DNA of 64,000 nt from contig NC_003071.7 in NCBI RefSeq assembly GCF_000001735.4, forward strand, positions 10,347,151 to 10,411,150, in the 5' to 3' direction. The notes under the pieces were generated by a model that searched no databases, had not been told where the DNA came from, and worked only from the letters and a program-made list of their open reading frames with translations. The translations under genes were made by a program, and so were the position numbers. Source of the DNA: Arabidopsis thaliana. Its lineage: Eukaryota > Streptophyta > Magnoliopsida > Brassicales > Brassicaceae. This document shows, piece after piece, positions 11,861 through 22,828 of the stretch (its first letter is position 1; each line of letters begins with the position of its first letter).

Positions 11861-14088
11861 AAATGCACTTATCACAATGTTTTAGTATAAAAAGTTAATA
11901 AATACACAAAAATGTTAAAATACTAAATAACTAACCAAAAAAAAAATTTGGTTCTTGCGTAAAATGTGTGCTTGGTTTTATTTGCTGGATTAGATAAATT
12001 TAAAGTAACTCATTTATTGCAAACCATTCGAAAATCAAGAAAATGTTTTCACTCTTCGTTAATATGTTTTAATCTCTCTTCTTTCTCATCCGTTAATCTT
12101 CCTACCAAACCTAATTAAGAACCAGAGATTTTGCAAACTTGTCTGAGATTCAAAATTGAATTTGAAACACGAGTGAAAAATATGCGTTCAATGGTTACAA
12201 AAAAACTGAAATGTGTAAACGAAATAAATATTTTTATATTTTGTTTAAAGACTGAGTAAGTTCACAGTCACACTTGTGTTTTCTTCCGCATTGTTCAATT
12301 TTTTAATCATCTTTTTTGGGTGTGAAAACTAATAATTAGTTAGGGTAACTGAAAACTCACTTGGAGAAACTCCTTTGCAGGATAACTAATAGTCATGCCT
12401 ACCTAAGCGTGGATACTATCGGGGTGATCAGCCTATACAGTTTTTACACTCCCTACATATCAAGAACGTCAATTCACCGAATAAGATTCAATGATTTGTG
12501 TTGGCTTACAAAATATGAAGCCACGTTGAGGTTTTGAATCTTTATAAAGCCACGTTGAGGTTTTAAATCTTATATGTATATGATCCATCAATCTTGTGGA
12601 ATCCTATCTTTTTGGAAGACGAAGCTTCAATCATGTTTCACTTCCTTACTCTTTCGTTGATAGGCTCATGATTAAAAACAGGACTCATGACATATTTTGA
12701 ACAACAAAAATATATATAACTACTACACGTTTGCTTCAGGTGTATTTCATATCCACTACAAGAAATATCGATATTGTTATTGTGTTTTTTTCCAAAAGTA
12801 TTAGCACTTCACTAAATATTTTTGGGCTAAGTATTGGTGGAATAAGTGATTTTCGCTTCCCGCTTAGTGATATTTTATCTTAGCGTTGTTTTAATGCTAT
12901 TATACAATAACTAAAATAAAATTTTATTTTTCCGATAATTTAATTTGAATGGTGTTTTGGTGGGAAAAAAAAAATCATTTTTCATAGCAGTTATAGAAAA
13001 TGAGCTATCTTGGTGTTCTATCAATGTATATAATTGTTATAGTGATATTAAAAAAGAGTTAAAACCTAAAGATTGAAGACTCATTTCAGTCAACACTTGG
13101 ATCTCTCTCACCTTGCATATAGGCGAGAGTGTCGTATCTTTTACTTCCTTGGTACATCTCAAGGGCCTATTACTTTAAAATCACCAGCACGTTAGGAAGA
13201 TCTTGTCATGGTTCCAACGTTAAAACAAAGTGATACCATTTTAGAGAAGATATTTGCAATACTCCTAAGACCAAAGCAACTAGTAAAGAACTTTTAATAA
13301 ATAGAGATCGGAGTGGTGAACAAAAACTTATGTATTATGTGTAGATGATTCAAGGCAAAAATTTACCCGGGATTTTCCACTGAGACTTCGCTTGATGATC
13401 CACATAATCTGATCCTTCTCTTTAGCCCTCCCATATGGTCACTTCTGGTATATCTAGTATTTTATCATTGTATTGAGCATGCTGAAAAAAAAAACACGAA
13501 AGAAGAGTAAAATAAATTAAGAAGATCATACAGTTGAATTAGGAGAGAAAACATATAACTAATCACCCCAAAAAAAAAGAAGGAAAGGAGAAGCACCTAT
13601 GTATCTCTGATCTCTCTATGGATTTATACTTTAGTTAACCCTCATTATAAAAATTGATTGATTACTAAATTTTATTTTATTTTTCAGTGGTAAGATAAAT
13701 ATGTTGACAACAAATGAAATAAGATATTGCAGGTTAAATTAACCAAAATGAAGTAAGATATTGCAGGTTAATTTAAAAGTTTGGTTAATTACCAAAAAAA
13801 AACTCCTTTTGATAGTAAAATACTCGCTATTATCTTTTGTTCGTCAAGATGTTTAATTAAAGCTTTTTAATCAAAATCTTTTAAAACCTGATTAAAAACG
13901 CTACTCCAAAATAATTAATGTGCGAGGGAAAGAAATGGGCCTTTAATAACAGAAATAGCACTGTGTTCATTTTTTGTCGTTTTCTCAAAAGCTGCTTAGT
14001 TCCGACGAATCCTCCGCACAAATTCACCGGCGACGAGCGAAATTTCGAGAATCGCGGCGACTAGAAGTACAAGGATAGTGATACGAAG
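11861..14088. other. AT-rich spacer with CACTA-like debris
   Basis: No gene is visible. It contains a 28-29 bp direct duplication at about 12517-12575 (aagccacgttgaggtttt twice), a CACTA-like end at 12754, and from about 13700 to 13800 a short repeated phrase (aagatattgcaggtta twice). 13980-14088 is GC-richer and is likely the 5' UTR of the RRM gene. Confidence 0.45.
12754..13044. mobile_element. CACTA (En/Spm)-like non-autonomous element, decayed
   Basis: The left end CACTACAAGAAAT is the classic plant CACTA terminus. The right end is weaker: ttgttatagtg at 13034-13044 reads CACTATAACAA on the other strand. The 291 bp between them has no coding sequence. I cannot confirm a 3 bp target duplication, so the right limit is tentative. 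Confidence 0.45.
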
Positions 14089-17073
14089 ATGACTAAAGCA
14101 GTAGATGGACTCACATTTCCGATGTCGAGAGTATCGGAGTCAGCTTCTCGACTTAAAACCATCATTTCCGATATGCTTCCTCGCTTTACTGACGATTACT
14201 CCGACGACCTCTCTGTTCGTCATCTTCTTCTTTTTATTTTCATCTTCCTCTTTGTTCTAGAGACGATTCTTAGGTGTTTAGTTCGATTTCCTTGGTTTTT
14301 ACTTGTGAGCTCTTGTACGCACTCTTCTCTGCTCGCAGAAGTAACATTATCTTCGTCGTCTCTCTAATTTATGTGAATTTTACCCGATGGATTTGATATT
14401 GGCGCTTCTCACCTACTTTTTCCCTTATCGTTTTGATTGTTCGATGCAAATTATCATCGATTATCGTTTAGCAGCTCTTGTAGAGGTTATGTTGCATAAT
14501 GATTTTGGAAAATCTGAGTTACAGGATCCGTAATAGGGCTATGTGTATGTAATCACTTTGTGTGGACTGGTTTCATCTTGTTGAATTGTAAAATTGATCC
14601 GTGGGAGCAGAAATTGCAGGTTGATGAGTGTTTTTGTGTGAAGATCAGGTAAGTTTGTGTTTACTGATGAATCAGCTTGTTTCAGGAGTATGTTACGGTG
14701 CTTGTTTGTAATGGAAAGAGTCAGAGACAGGCAAGCGAAGATTTGGAGGCATTTCTTAAGGAGCAATCTTGGAAATTTGTTGTCTGGTTTGATATTTGCA
14801 TCCCCTCTTTGTTGGCTTGATACAGGTATTGGTGACTTATATGACGATTTTGATAGGTGTTTTTATTTTCAGCTTGTGGGAGCTTCTAGTGAAGTACTTC
14901 TCTCAAAGTAATTCTGCTTCTGGACCTAAGACTGATGTTGACTTTGGCTCTAATGATACTCTAATCAAACAAGGTTTAAGCTCCAGAAAGTATGATGATT
15001 ATGATTGCAAAGCTGCCGATGGTACTAATTCGATGAATGTAAGACTACGACATCTGCTTCTTTCATATGTGTGTATGATGCACCAGTTTTTTTGGTCATG
15101 GTCTTAATGTGAATGGCTTTGCAGGAACAGCTGATATCAGTTACTGCTCCCATAGATGACATTGAGGCTCCTGTATCACCAAAAGTTGAAAAAATGAAGA
15201 TGTCACGACAAGAGCTCATTGATAGCCCTTGTACAAGGGCACGGCGAAGAAAGAAAGAAAATTGGAACTCGTCTGGTTACTCTAGAAAAGTACTGCGCTC
15301 TGTCATTGTTTCAGCCACTCAGCAACCATGTGATAGGAATCCTGCTAAATATGAAAAGGTTGGAAGGTTAATAATTTCTGGTTCTGAATTGGTTTATCAA
15401 TTGTTTATGCAATTTCCATCTCTTAATTGATCCTTGCACATATGTGAAGCAGTCTATGAATGAAAGGAGTAGAACCCTAAAGAAGCGCCCATACTCACCA
15501 GAAAGAGAATTGGATTCTCGGTTTGCTCCTTCAGGTACTATTTTGCTTCTTGACAAGTTATGATCTTCTGAATATATGACGAGTGACATTTTGCACTAAT
15601 AAAAACGTCTCAGGAAGAGCTGTGTCTGCAAGATACCATGATGCATCTCTACACCAAGAAACGGAGCCTCATGTTAGTGTTTGGGATCGTTTGGGCCGAG
15701 CAAGCTCCGAATGTGTTCTTGACACAGAAAGCCGTACATTGTCTAAGTTTGGTATCCAGACACGTGAAACAAAAGTGCATCAGCAGCATGGACCAGTATT
15801 TCCTGCAGCGTATAGTGAACAACATAGCGAGATATTTCAAAGAGAAGTTCTTGCAGTTGGTTACAGGCACAGAGTTCCCCAATTCGATAAAGATAGGAAA
15901 CCCAAGAGTGAAACTATCACATCCACTGAACCGCATATTGCATATAACCTCAGCAGAAAGAGACGTTATGGCATGGTCAGCCCCAATTCAGGAGAGTTTA
16001 GCTATGTTCCCCAATATAAGCAAGCTGAACAAGATTTTGAAAAGCCAAGCCTGCTCTCCCATCAGTCAACAAAGCAAGATATTTTTTCAGTACGTTATAT
16101 GATAGTTATGCTTTGTTGCTGTCATTCATGTGAATATAGATTCCTCACATTTCAAATGATGCTGTTTCTTCTTTCTTTCATCAGGAAATAAAGAACGTGA
16201 AAGAAAAGATGCAAGAACTAGAACTCCGAATTATTCAATCAAAGCAGTTGAAGAAACAGAAAGTTGAAGAACGCAAACCCTCACCACAATCTGGTATGGA
16301 AACTTGGTACAGCTAACATTTACCCTCCATTTAGAAGAAGTCATTTCCGCTTAACTACTTCCCTGACTGTCGCGCTGCCTCGTTGCAACTTCTTTGCAGG
16401 CGAATCACAGTATCAGGAAGATGTCTCAGAATCAAGAGTCATACATGTTACTAACGTAATCCTACAGGGTTCCCTCTTATCTTTTGTTTTTGCATTATCT
16501 ATTTTCCTTAATACACATGAATCTAAGATTGAGAAATTATCCAATTCTCTCGAATGCATTCTAATTTTGAAAACTCACTAACACTTGAAAACATCTGGAA
16601 CTTATCAGGTATACTATGCAGCAAAGAAAGAAGCTATATCAATGTTCTTCAGCAGCAAGTGTGGAGCTGTCCAAAATGTTATAGTTGTAACTGATCCAGT
16701 AACTCGCCATCCAAAGGGGTAAAATCCTCTCTTCCTTCTAACATCTTGTTCGTTGCAATAGACTATGCACAAATTCACTTTTAAGCAAGAAATCGTCCTT
16801 ATCACAAAAAAATCTTCTCTTCTCCAGTACTGCTTTTGTGACTTTTGCTACAAAGGAGTCAGTTGGCAAAGCAGTAGCTCTGAGCGGCACAATGTTCTAT
16901 TCAAGACCCATCAAGGTTAAATTCAATTCTTCTCTATCTCCAAAACCATATTACTTGTTTCTGACACAACCTAAGTAATCCAACTTCTCTGTTTTCCAAC
17001 ATTCCAGGTTCGCATGCACGTGATAGCTTCTGGAGTAGTGTCAGCAGCACCACAGATAGTTACTGGAAGTTAA
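14089..17073 (+). CDS. RRM RNA-binding protein with N-terminal PWI-like region, 11 exons, 538 aa
   Basis: Exons are 14089-14214, 14686-14786, 14873-15038, 15125-15358, 15450-15534, 15614-16089, 16185-16293, 16400-16455, 16609-16718, 16828-16915 and 17008-17073; together 539 codons with the stop. Residues 1-95 resemble the helical Nab2/ZC3H14-type N-terminal fold of mRNA-export and poly(A)-binding proteins. The middle is polar and contains VWDRLGR, a motif of this plant family. A short coiled coil lies at about 397-430 and a C-terminal RRM at about 444-521, with RNP2-like VIHVTN and RNP1-like GTAFVTFA. It probably acts on mRNA in the nucleus. Exon 2's donor (CTG|GTTTGA) is weak and exon 5 could start 3 bases later. 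It matches AT2G24350 in memory. Confidence 0.88.
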
Positions 17074-17591
17074 ACCCAAATGAATGGTAATACACAAAGA
17101 GCCTACAAACATCACCTTAACAACGCCGTTGTACAGTCCCTACGTGTAGGAAACAAGTGAAAGTCACAATCAGTTCCACTTTGATCAAATTTTAGCTCAC
17201 TGTGAACATATTTCAGCCCTTTTGCGTTTCATGAGACAGAAACATAGTGGTGGATGATGAATTGACTGAGAAAGCTTATAAGAAAGAGAAGCGAAGGAAT
17301 GCTAATAAACAAACACTTGTTGGGACACAGAGTTCCCACTTTCGATTTCTTCTTAATCAACACAAACGAAAAAAAGAAAAATAAAACTAGAAATCAGTAA
17401 GTCTAAAATGGTGGTGGTGGGGTTACTTACTTCTCCTATCTTGAGAAAACAAAATACATTTCATATTTTTATAGATACACAAACACACACAGAGACACAT
17501 AACTGACACACAAACTTATATCTAAAGCCCTTTTTCTTATATCTTCTTCTTCTTCTTTCTTTCTTTGTTATTTTCTTGAGGGGGGGATTAT
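17074..17591. other. Convergent 3' UTR region
   Basis: This is the space between the stops of the RRM gene (+) and the kinase gene (-). It holds both 3' UTRs, a CT-rich and GA-rich stretch near 17530-17570 and a G run at 17581. No gene is seen. Confidence 0.5.
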
Positions 17592-18925
17592 TTAGTCAAT
17601 CGTCATCGGCTGGCTCAAGCAACATCTGAAACGGGCTTTTCTCGCTGTCGTCATTATCTCTGTTTCTGCAGCTTCAAGCAGCTTCACAACCTCCACAAAA
17701 CATGGACGGACTTCTGGATTAGCATCCCAACATCGAGTCATAATGTCACTCAGCACCGGGAGACAATCGTTTGGGACTGTTGGACGCACTCCTCTGTTTA
17801 CAACCGCAAACGCTGCCTGTACAGCTGTCATGTTCTGGAACGGTAAGAGTCCTGTGATTAACTCCCACAGCACAATCCCGAAACTATACACATCCACTTT
17901 TTGATTGTAGGCTCTATGCTGTATCATCTCTCTGCATCAAAAGAAACATATTTTTCTATTAATGTAACTTGCAGAAGGCAAGAATGATAAAGTGCGTTAA
18001 AAAGATCATGTGTCCCTTTGGAAACTTACGGAGCCATCCATCTGTAAGTTCCAGTTTCTGGTGTCATTCCTTCGGTTTGAACTTCAATTCTTGCAACACC
18101 AAAATCTGCAATCTTGATGGACTTATCTGCTGAGATGAGAAGGTTATCTGACTTGAGATCTCTGTGTATGAAGTTGCGTCCATGGACATAAGCCATACCC
18201 CTAGCAACATCCAAAGCCTGTTTAACAGCTAACTTCAAAGGGACGGCTCGGTTCTGTCTCCTAGTCAAAAACTGCCTCACTGAACCTCCTTTGGCGTATT
18301 CAGTCACTATACACCACACCATTGGCTTGCGACATGCACCAATGAACCTCACAATGTTTGGGTGCTTCAAATTAGCAAGCATAGACACCTCTTGCTGAAA
18401 CTGTTGTTCCATGAACTGTGCCTTTTCTGGGCTGTTCTCTGGCCGCTCAAGTATTTTGATAGCTACATCTTCACCGTTGTATGTCCCTTTGTATAATTTA
18501 CCAAAAGCCCCTTGAGCAAAGGCAGGACCCATGTTGAGTTTCCTCAGATCAATCGTCCACTCATCATAGTTCGTCAGCCCTTCAGTTGGATACCTGGTAT
18601 CCATCAGTGCTTGAGCCAAAGCATCATCATTCAACGCATGGGTAACTCTTCCCGGGCGAAACACGCTTTGACCAACCGAGAGTGAGTAATGGCGTACAGG
18701 CTTCAAACCCGGGTGGCCAATAAGAGCATCGCTGGAACCAACGCTACTGTTATCCACAGACATTGAGACAGATCCTCCAGCGTTACTCGTCTGCATACTC
18801 TCCATGGACATGTTTGAACCTTCATTAAGTTTTTGATAAAACTCTTGCGTAAAAGCATAGTAATTGTTGTCGTTGTTGTGATGATTCCCAACAGCAAGCA
18901 CGTTGAACTTTGCTCCTTCTAGCAT
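17592..18925 (-). CDS. RAF22: Raf-like (group C MAPKKK/STY-type) protein kinase, 2 coding exons, 411 aa
   Basis: Coding exons are 18030-18925 and 17592-17931. Kinase landmarks are a glycine loop around FAQGAFG (137-142), the ATP-binding lysine in VAIKIL (157), HRDLKSDN (254-261), DFG (274-276) and GTYRWMAPE (292-300). The GTYRWMAPE activation segment and HRDLKSDN loop are typical of plant Raf-like cytosolic Ser/Thr/Tyr kinases. The first 120 residues are Ser/Asn-rich with no regulatory ACT domain, fitting the short group C members. All catalytic residues are present. A 5' UTR intron probably runs from about 18970 to 19440 (donor CTAG|GTAAAC on minus). The symbol is from recall of AT2G24360; the family call is certain. 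Confidence 0.93.
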
Positions 18926-19749
18926 CTTCCCAATCTAAGATTCACTTGTTACGAATTCTTTGACCAAACTGCAAGTACACACAAATAAAATCTTTAGACT
19001 CAAAGATAAACACAAACAAGAAGCATTAGCTCAAAAACTGGAAACAAAGTCTCATTAACAGCACTAGCCATCAGTAAAATGATCTTACTATCATCAAAAT
19101 TAACATATCAAATATGAAAGACTTGCTTCAAAAATGAAAACAAGAACCTTGAAACAAAAAAAACAGCTTTCGCTCTCAAAGACCATGCACATACCCAAAT
19201 TAAGACAAACGAGCTAGTCAAAACGAAGAAACCAACTAGGTTAACTATTTACCATAAGATTCGAAAACTTTCATTAGTAGAATCAATACCCATTACAGAA
19301 AAATCAAAGTTTATAACTTTAAGGTCCTAACAGAGATAAAGCTACAGATCATGACTCTGAGCCAAAACCCAGAAGAAAAAACATAAGAAAAACGCAGATC
19401 CGATGAATCAAGTACTGAAGAAGAAGAAATTAAGGTTTACCTAGAGCTACTAAGCCCAATAAAACAGTCGATTACACGGAAGAACACATGAAAGACGCTT
19501 CCTTCTCACCCGATGAGTAAACGATCGAAGAGAAGAAGAAGATAGTGAAATTACAAACCCTAGTTCATCGAATCGCAAACCCCACTAAACATTTTTTTAT
19601 ATACCTCCGAATCAAAAATCAAATCCAGAGGTTGTGATGAAATCAGAAACCTAAGAAATGAAACGATGAAATAAGTAGAAGAAGAAGGAGAAGGAGAAGA
19701 AGAGTCTCAGTCGTCGTTTCCCATTTACTTTCTCAGCTTTTGATTTTTT

Positions 19750-20734
19750 GTTTTTCCTTCCTTTTTTGTTTATTTATAATTTTGATCCTTCCTTTATTGG
19801 CAAATTCTTTTCTCACTCCCAATCTCACTTACGGAGAGTGTATCACACGTTCTTTAGGATAAGACACGTGGCTTGTTTCAATTCGGTTTTACGAGGTTGT
19901 CGTGTGAGGCGGCGCGTTGCCGCTTTAAAGCTACGGTTACAGTGGTCTTTTCTGATTCACGCTTGTCCTCCCTTCTTTACACAAATTATTATTAATTTGC
20001 CTAAACCAGCAACTTTTTTTTTGCCGTTATAATTTCTTTTCTCCTCTTTTTCCTCGAAAACGTCCATTTGTTTTTCTCATATAAAAAATAGAATCTCGTA
20101 TTTTTTAAGACCTATACAAAATAAAAAATTATAAAAGCATAAATTGTTTATCTCTTTACATAATTAGAATTCGGTAAAAGAAACTTTTGAAACTAGGGAA
20201 CAAAATTCTTATGTTGTGATAAATTAAGTAAATGTTTATAAATGAATAACTCAATAACGTGAATTTTTTTTTTGGAAAATTCTCTAAAATACTATATTTT
20301 TTAGTTTTTGTTCTTAAATACAATCACTATTTTTTTTCTAATAGTACAACAAATTTAATATTAAAATGACTCAAAAATTCTTTTAAATGATGGAAATATA
20401 AACCTTAAATTAGAAAGAGCTAGGCAACTCAAATATACATATTTTAATTTTATTTGTATTTCATTTTGGTTGAATAAATATTTTTATACAAAACCTTGTG
20501 ATATTATTGAGAAGATAAACTAGTATTGGCATTTTTGGAATAAAAACATAACAGTGTGGTATATTACAGTATTTCTCTAACAAAAACTAATGTTGAATTA
20601 ATGTTTATGTCCATATTTACAAATTAATAAAATAATACAATTTCAACATCATATTTATTGTAATGATTGAGATTTTTAAAACAAAAATTAAGAGACTAAC
20701 GAACTTTTTTTATAGAGCCGACATTTAAAAAGAT
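19750..20734. other. AT-rich spacer upstream of the Raf-like kinase
   Basis: 19560-19740 is probably 5' UTR or core promoter of the minus-strand kinase gene (GA-rich on plus). Beyond it the sequence is AT-rich without an ORF or repeat I can name. Confidence 0.4.
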
Positions 20735-22240
20735 CGGAGTTCGATCCAAATTTGTCATACATGTCAGAGGTTGATATGTTTCTGTAAAGTTAGTTGTTTG
20801 AAAATAAGAAATAACACGTGTGAGAAATTTCATTCGACGGTTTCACTTACATTAAATTCGTTTCATCTTCTTTTGTCTCTTTTCCCAAAAGTTATGATGT
20901 AAATGCTCCAAATTTGTCATACATGTCTAAGAATGATATGTTCCCTTACAGTTAACTGATTGTTCCTAGGAATTAACACAAAAATTTTGTACTTTAAGGT
21001 TTCCCTAGCATTAAGTATCATCTTAATCTCGTTTTTGGTTTCTTCTCTCCCAATAGTTAAGACGCAAATACTCAACAATCTATTGTACATGTCAAAGAAT
21101 GATCAGTACCTTGAAAGTCAGTTAATTGTTCACAAGAAAAACATGTGTCAAGAATTTCATTCTACGGTTTCCTTGTAACACAAATGCTACAAATCCGGTA
21201 TACATGTTAGAGATTGATATGTTCCCTTAAAGCCAATTCTTTCTTTGTAGGAAACAAGTTGTGTAAATAACTTTGCTCGATGTTTTCCTTGAATCAAGTA
21301 TTCTCTTGATATCCATTTGTATGTTCTTTTCTAGAACTGAAAACGTAATTACTCAAAATATCGTACATGTCAGAGATCGATCTGTTTCATTTATATCAGT
21401 TATTTTACTAGGAATGAAATAACACGTTTAGAGAATTTCCCTATACGGTTTTCCTTGCATTAAGTTCGATTGATCTTCTTTTGTCTCTTTTCTCCTAAAA
21501 GCAAACAACGCAAATACTCCAAATTTGTCGTATATATATCAAAGATTGATATGTACATGTCCGAGATTGATATGTTCCCTTAAAGTTAATTGATTGTTCA
21601 CAAAAAATTACATGTGTGACAAACTTCACTTTAAAGTTTCTCTTGCATTAAATATTCTATTAATCTCCATTTGTCGGGTTTCTTGGGTTTCTTCAAATAG
21701 TTTAGGCGCAAATGCTCCAACTCTACCGTACACAGTTGATTGTTCACAAGAAAAACAAGTGTCAAGAATTTCACTCGACGGTTTCCTTGTGTTATACTCC
21801 CTCTGTTCCTAAAAGTTTGATGTTTTGAGTTTTTTTCTTGTTTCACAAAGATTGATGTTCTACATCAACATCATTATTATTCTTATTCTTTGACCAATAA
21901 AAAGAGGAGAGAAATATAGTTAATATTATTAAACTAACAAAATAATAATATTAAAATGTAAAAGTTGGTTTTCTTAATTTGGATGAAAATCCCACAACAT
22001 CAAATTTGGTGGAACAGAGGGAGTATATATTTTTCTTCGATTGTCTCTATCTTCCAGATTATAAACCCAAATGCTTCAAATCTGGCATACATGTTAGCGA
22101 TTGATATGTTCCCTTAAAGCCAATTGTTTGTTTGTGGGAAACAAGCTGTGTGAATAACTTCGTTTGACGATGTTCCTTGAATCAAGTATTCTCTTGATAT
22201 CCATTTGTATATTCTTAATTGATCAAAATATTGTACATAA
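20735..22240 (+). repeat. Satellite-like array of about 165 bp units
   Basis: A phrase of the form aaatttgtcatacatgt..gattgatatgttccc recurs near 20749, 20910, 21079, 21191, 21357, 21521, 21721, 22078 and 22227. Spacing is mostly 161-169 bp, with one short step of 112 and one interval lengthened by an inserted MITE. Other conserved parts of the unit are ttcacaagaaaaacaagtgt, ttcattcgacggtttccttg and a cattaagtatt..ttaatctc phrase. Units are diverged, so the array is old. It is not the 178 bp centromere satellite. No family name is recognised. Confidence 0.8.
21797..22023. mobile_element. Stowaway (Tc1/mariner) MITE, 227 bp, with TA duplication
   Basis: The terminal inverted repeats are about 26 bp: CTCCCTCTGTTCC at the left and its complement GGAACAGAGGGAG at the right, extending inward to a matched TTTGATG/CATCAAA. 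TA lies directly outside both ends (21795-21796 and 22024-22025). CTCCCTCYGTTYC with TA is the Stowaway signature. It is inserted inside the 165 bp array and looks whole. Confidence 0.9.
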
Positions 22241-22828
22241 CATCATAAAAATGGGATATACAAATGTACTAATTGTATATACGCATCATCTATGCTTTAT
22301 ACCTGTAATGCTACCAAGTGGTAATTATAATATACAACATTCCTTCATCCATAAGGGATATAGTAGTACATACTGCAACACTAGTGATCTTTTTTGTTTG
22401 AGTTTGCCTTGAGGGCAAACATTAATGATCTTATACAAACTCATTAATTGAATTAATTCTTTGTTGAAGACTATGCTAATACTTGGTTTAAACTGCAACA
22501 TTTGGTTTTAGTGAAATGGGGATACCTAAGTTTACGGTCTTTGTCAAGTTTGTTGGTACACCTCGATCTAAGGACTGCATTATCTTTGACATGTGTTGTT
22601 AACCTTAGCAGCATATAATAAAGGATCAGTTCCTCCATACTGAACTAGATATTAAGTTACATTATAAGCAAGATTTGTACAATTTTAACACTTTCTCCAC
22701 AAGGGAAAGACACTCTATTGCATCTCCTTATACTACGAGCATGCAAATTGAGGATTCAAGATTGTTGTCTCTGTAAGTAATATCTGAATCATGTAATTGC
22801 CTCTTCTTGTGTGTAGATTAGTTTTTCT
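22241..22828. other. Spacer, nothing recognised
   Basis: AT-rich sequence between the repeat array and the 3' end of the USP-kinase gene. Its right end is likely the 3' UTR of that gene. No ORF or repeat is recognised. Confidence 0.4.

Noticed and set aside
20735-22240. CRISPR-like array (regular repeats)
   Set aside because: Units are about 165 bp, diverged throughout, without short identical repeats and unique spacers, and this is a plant nuclear sequence.
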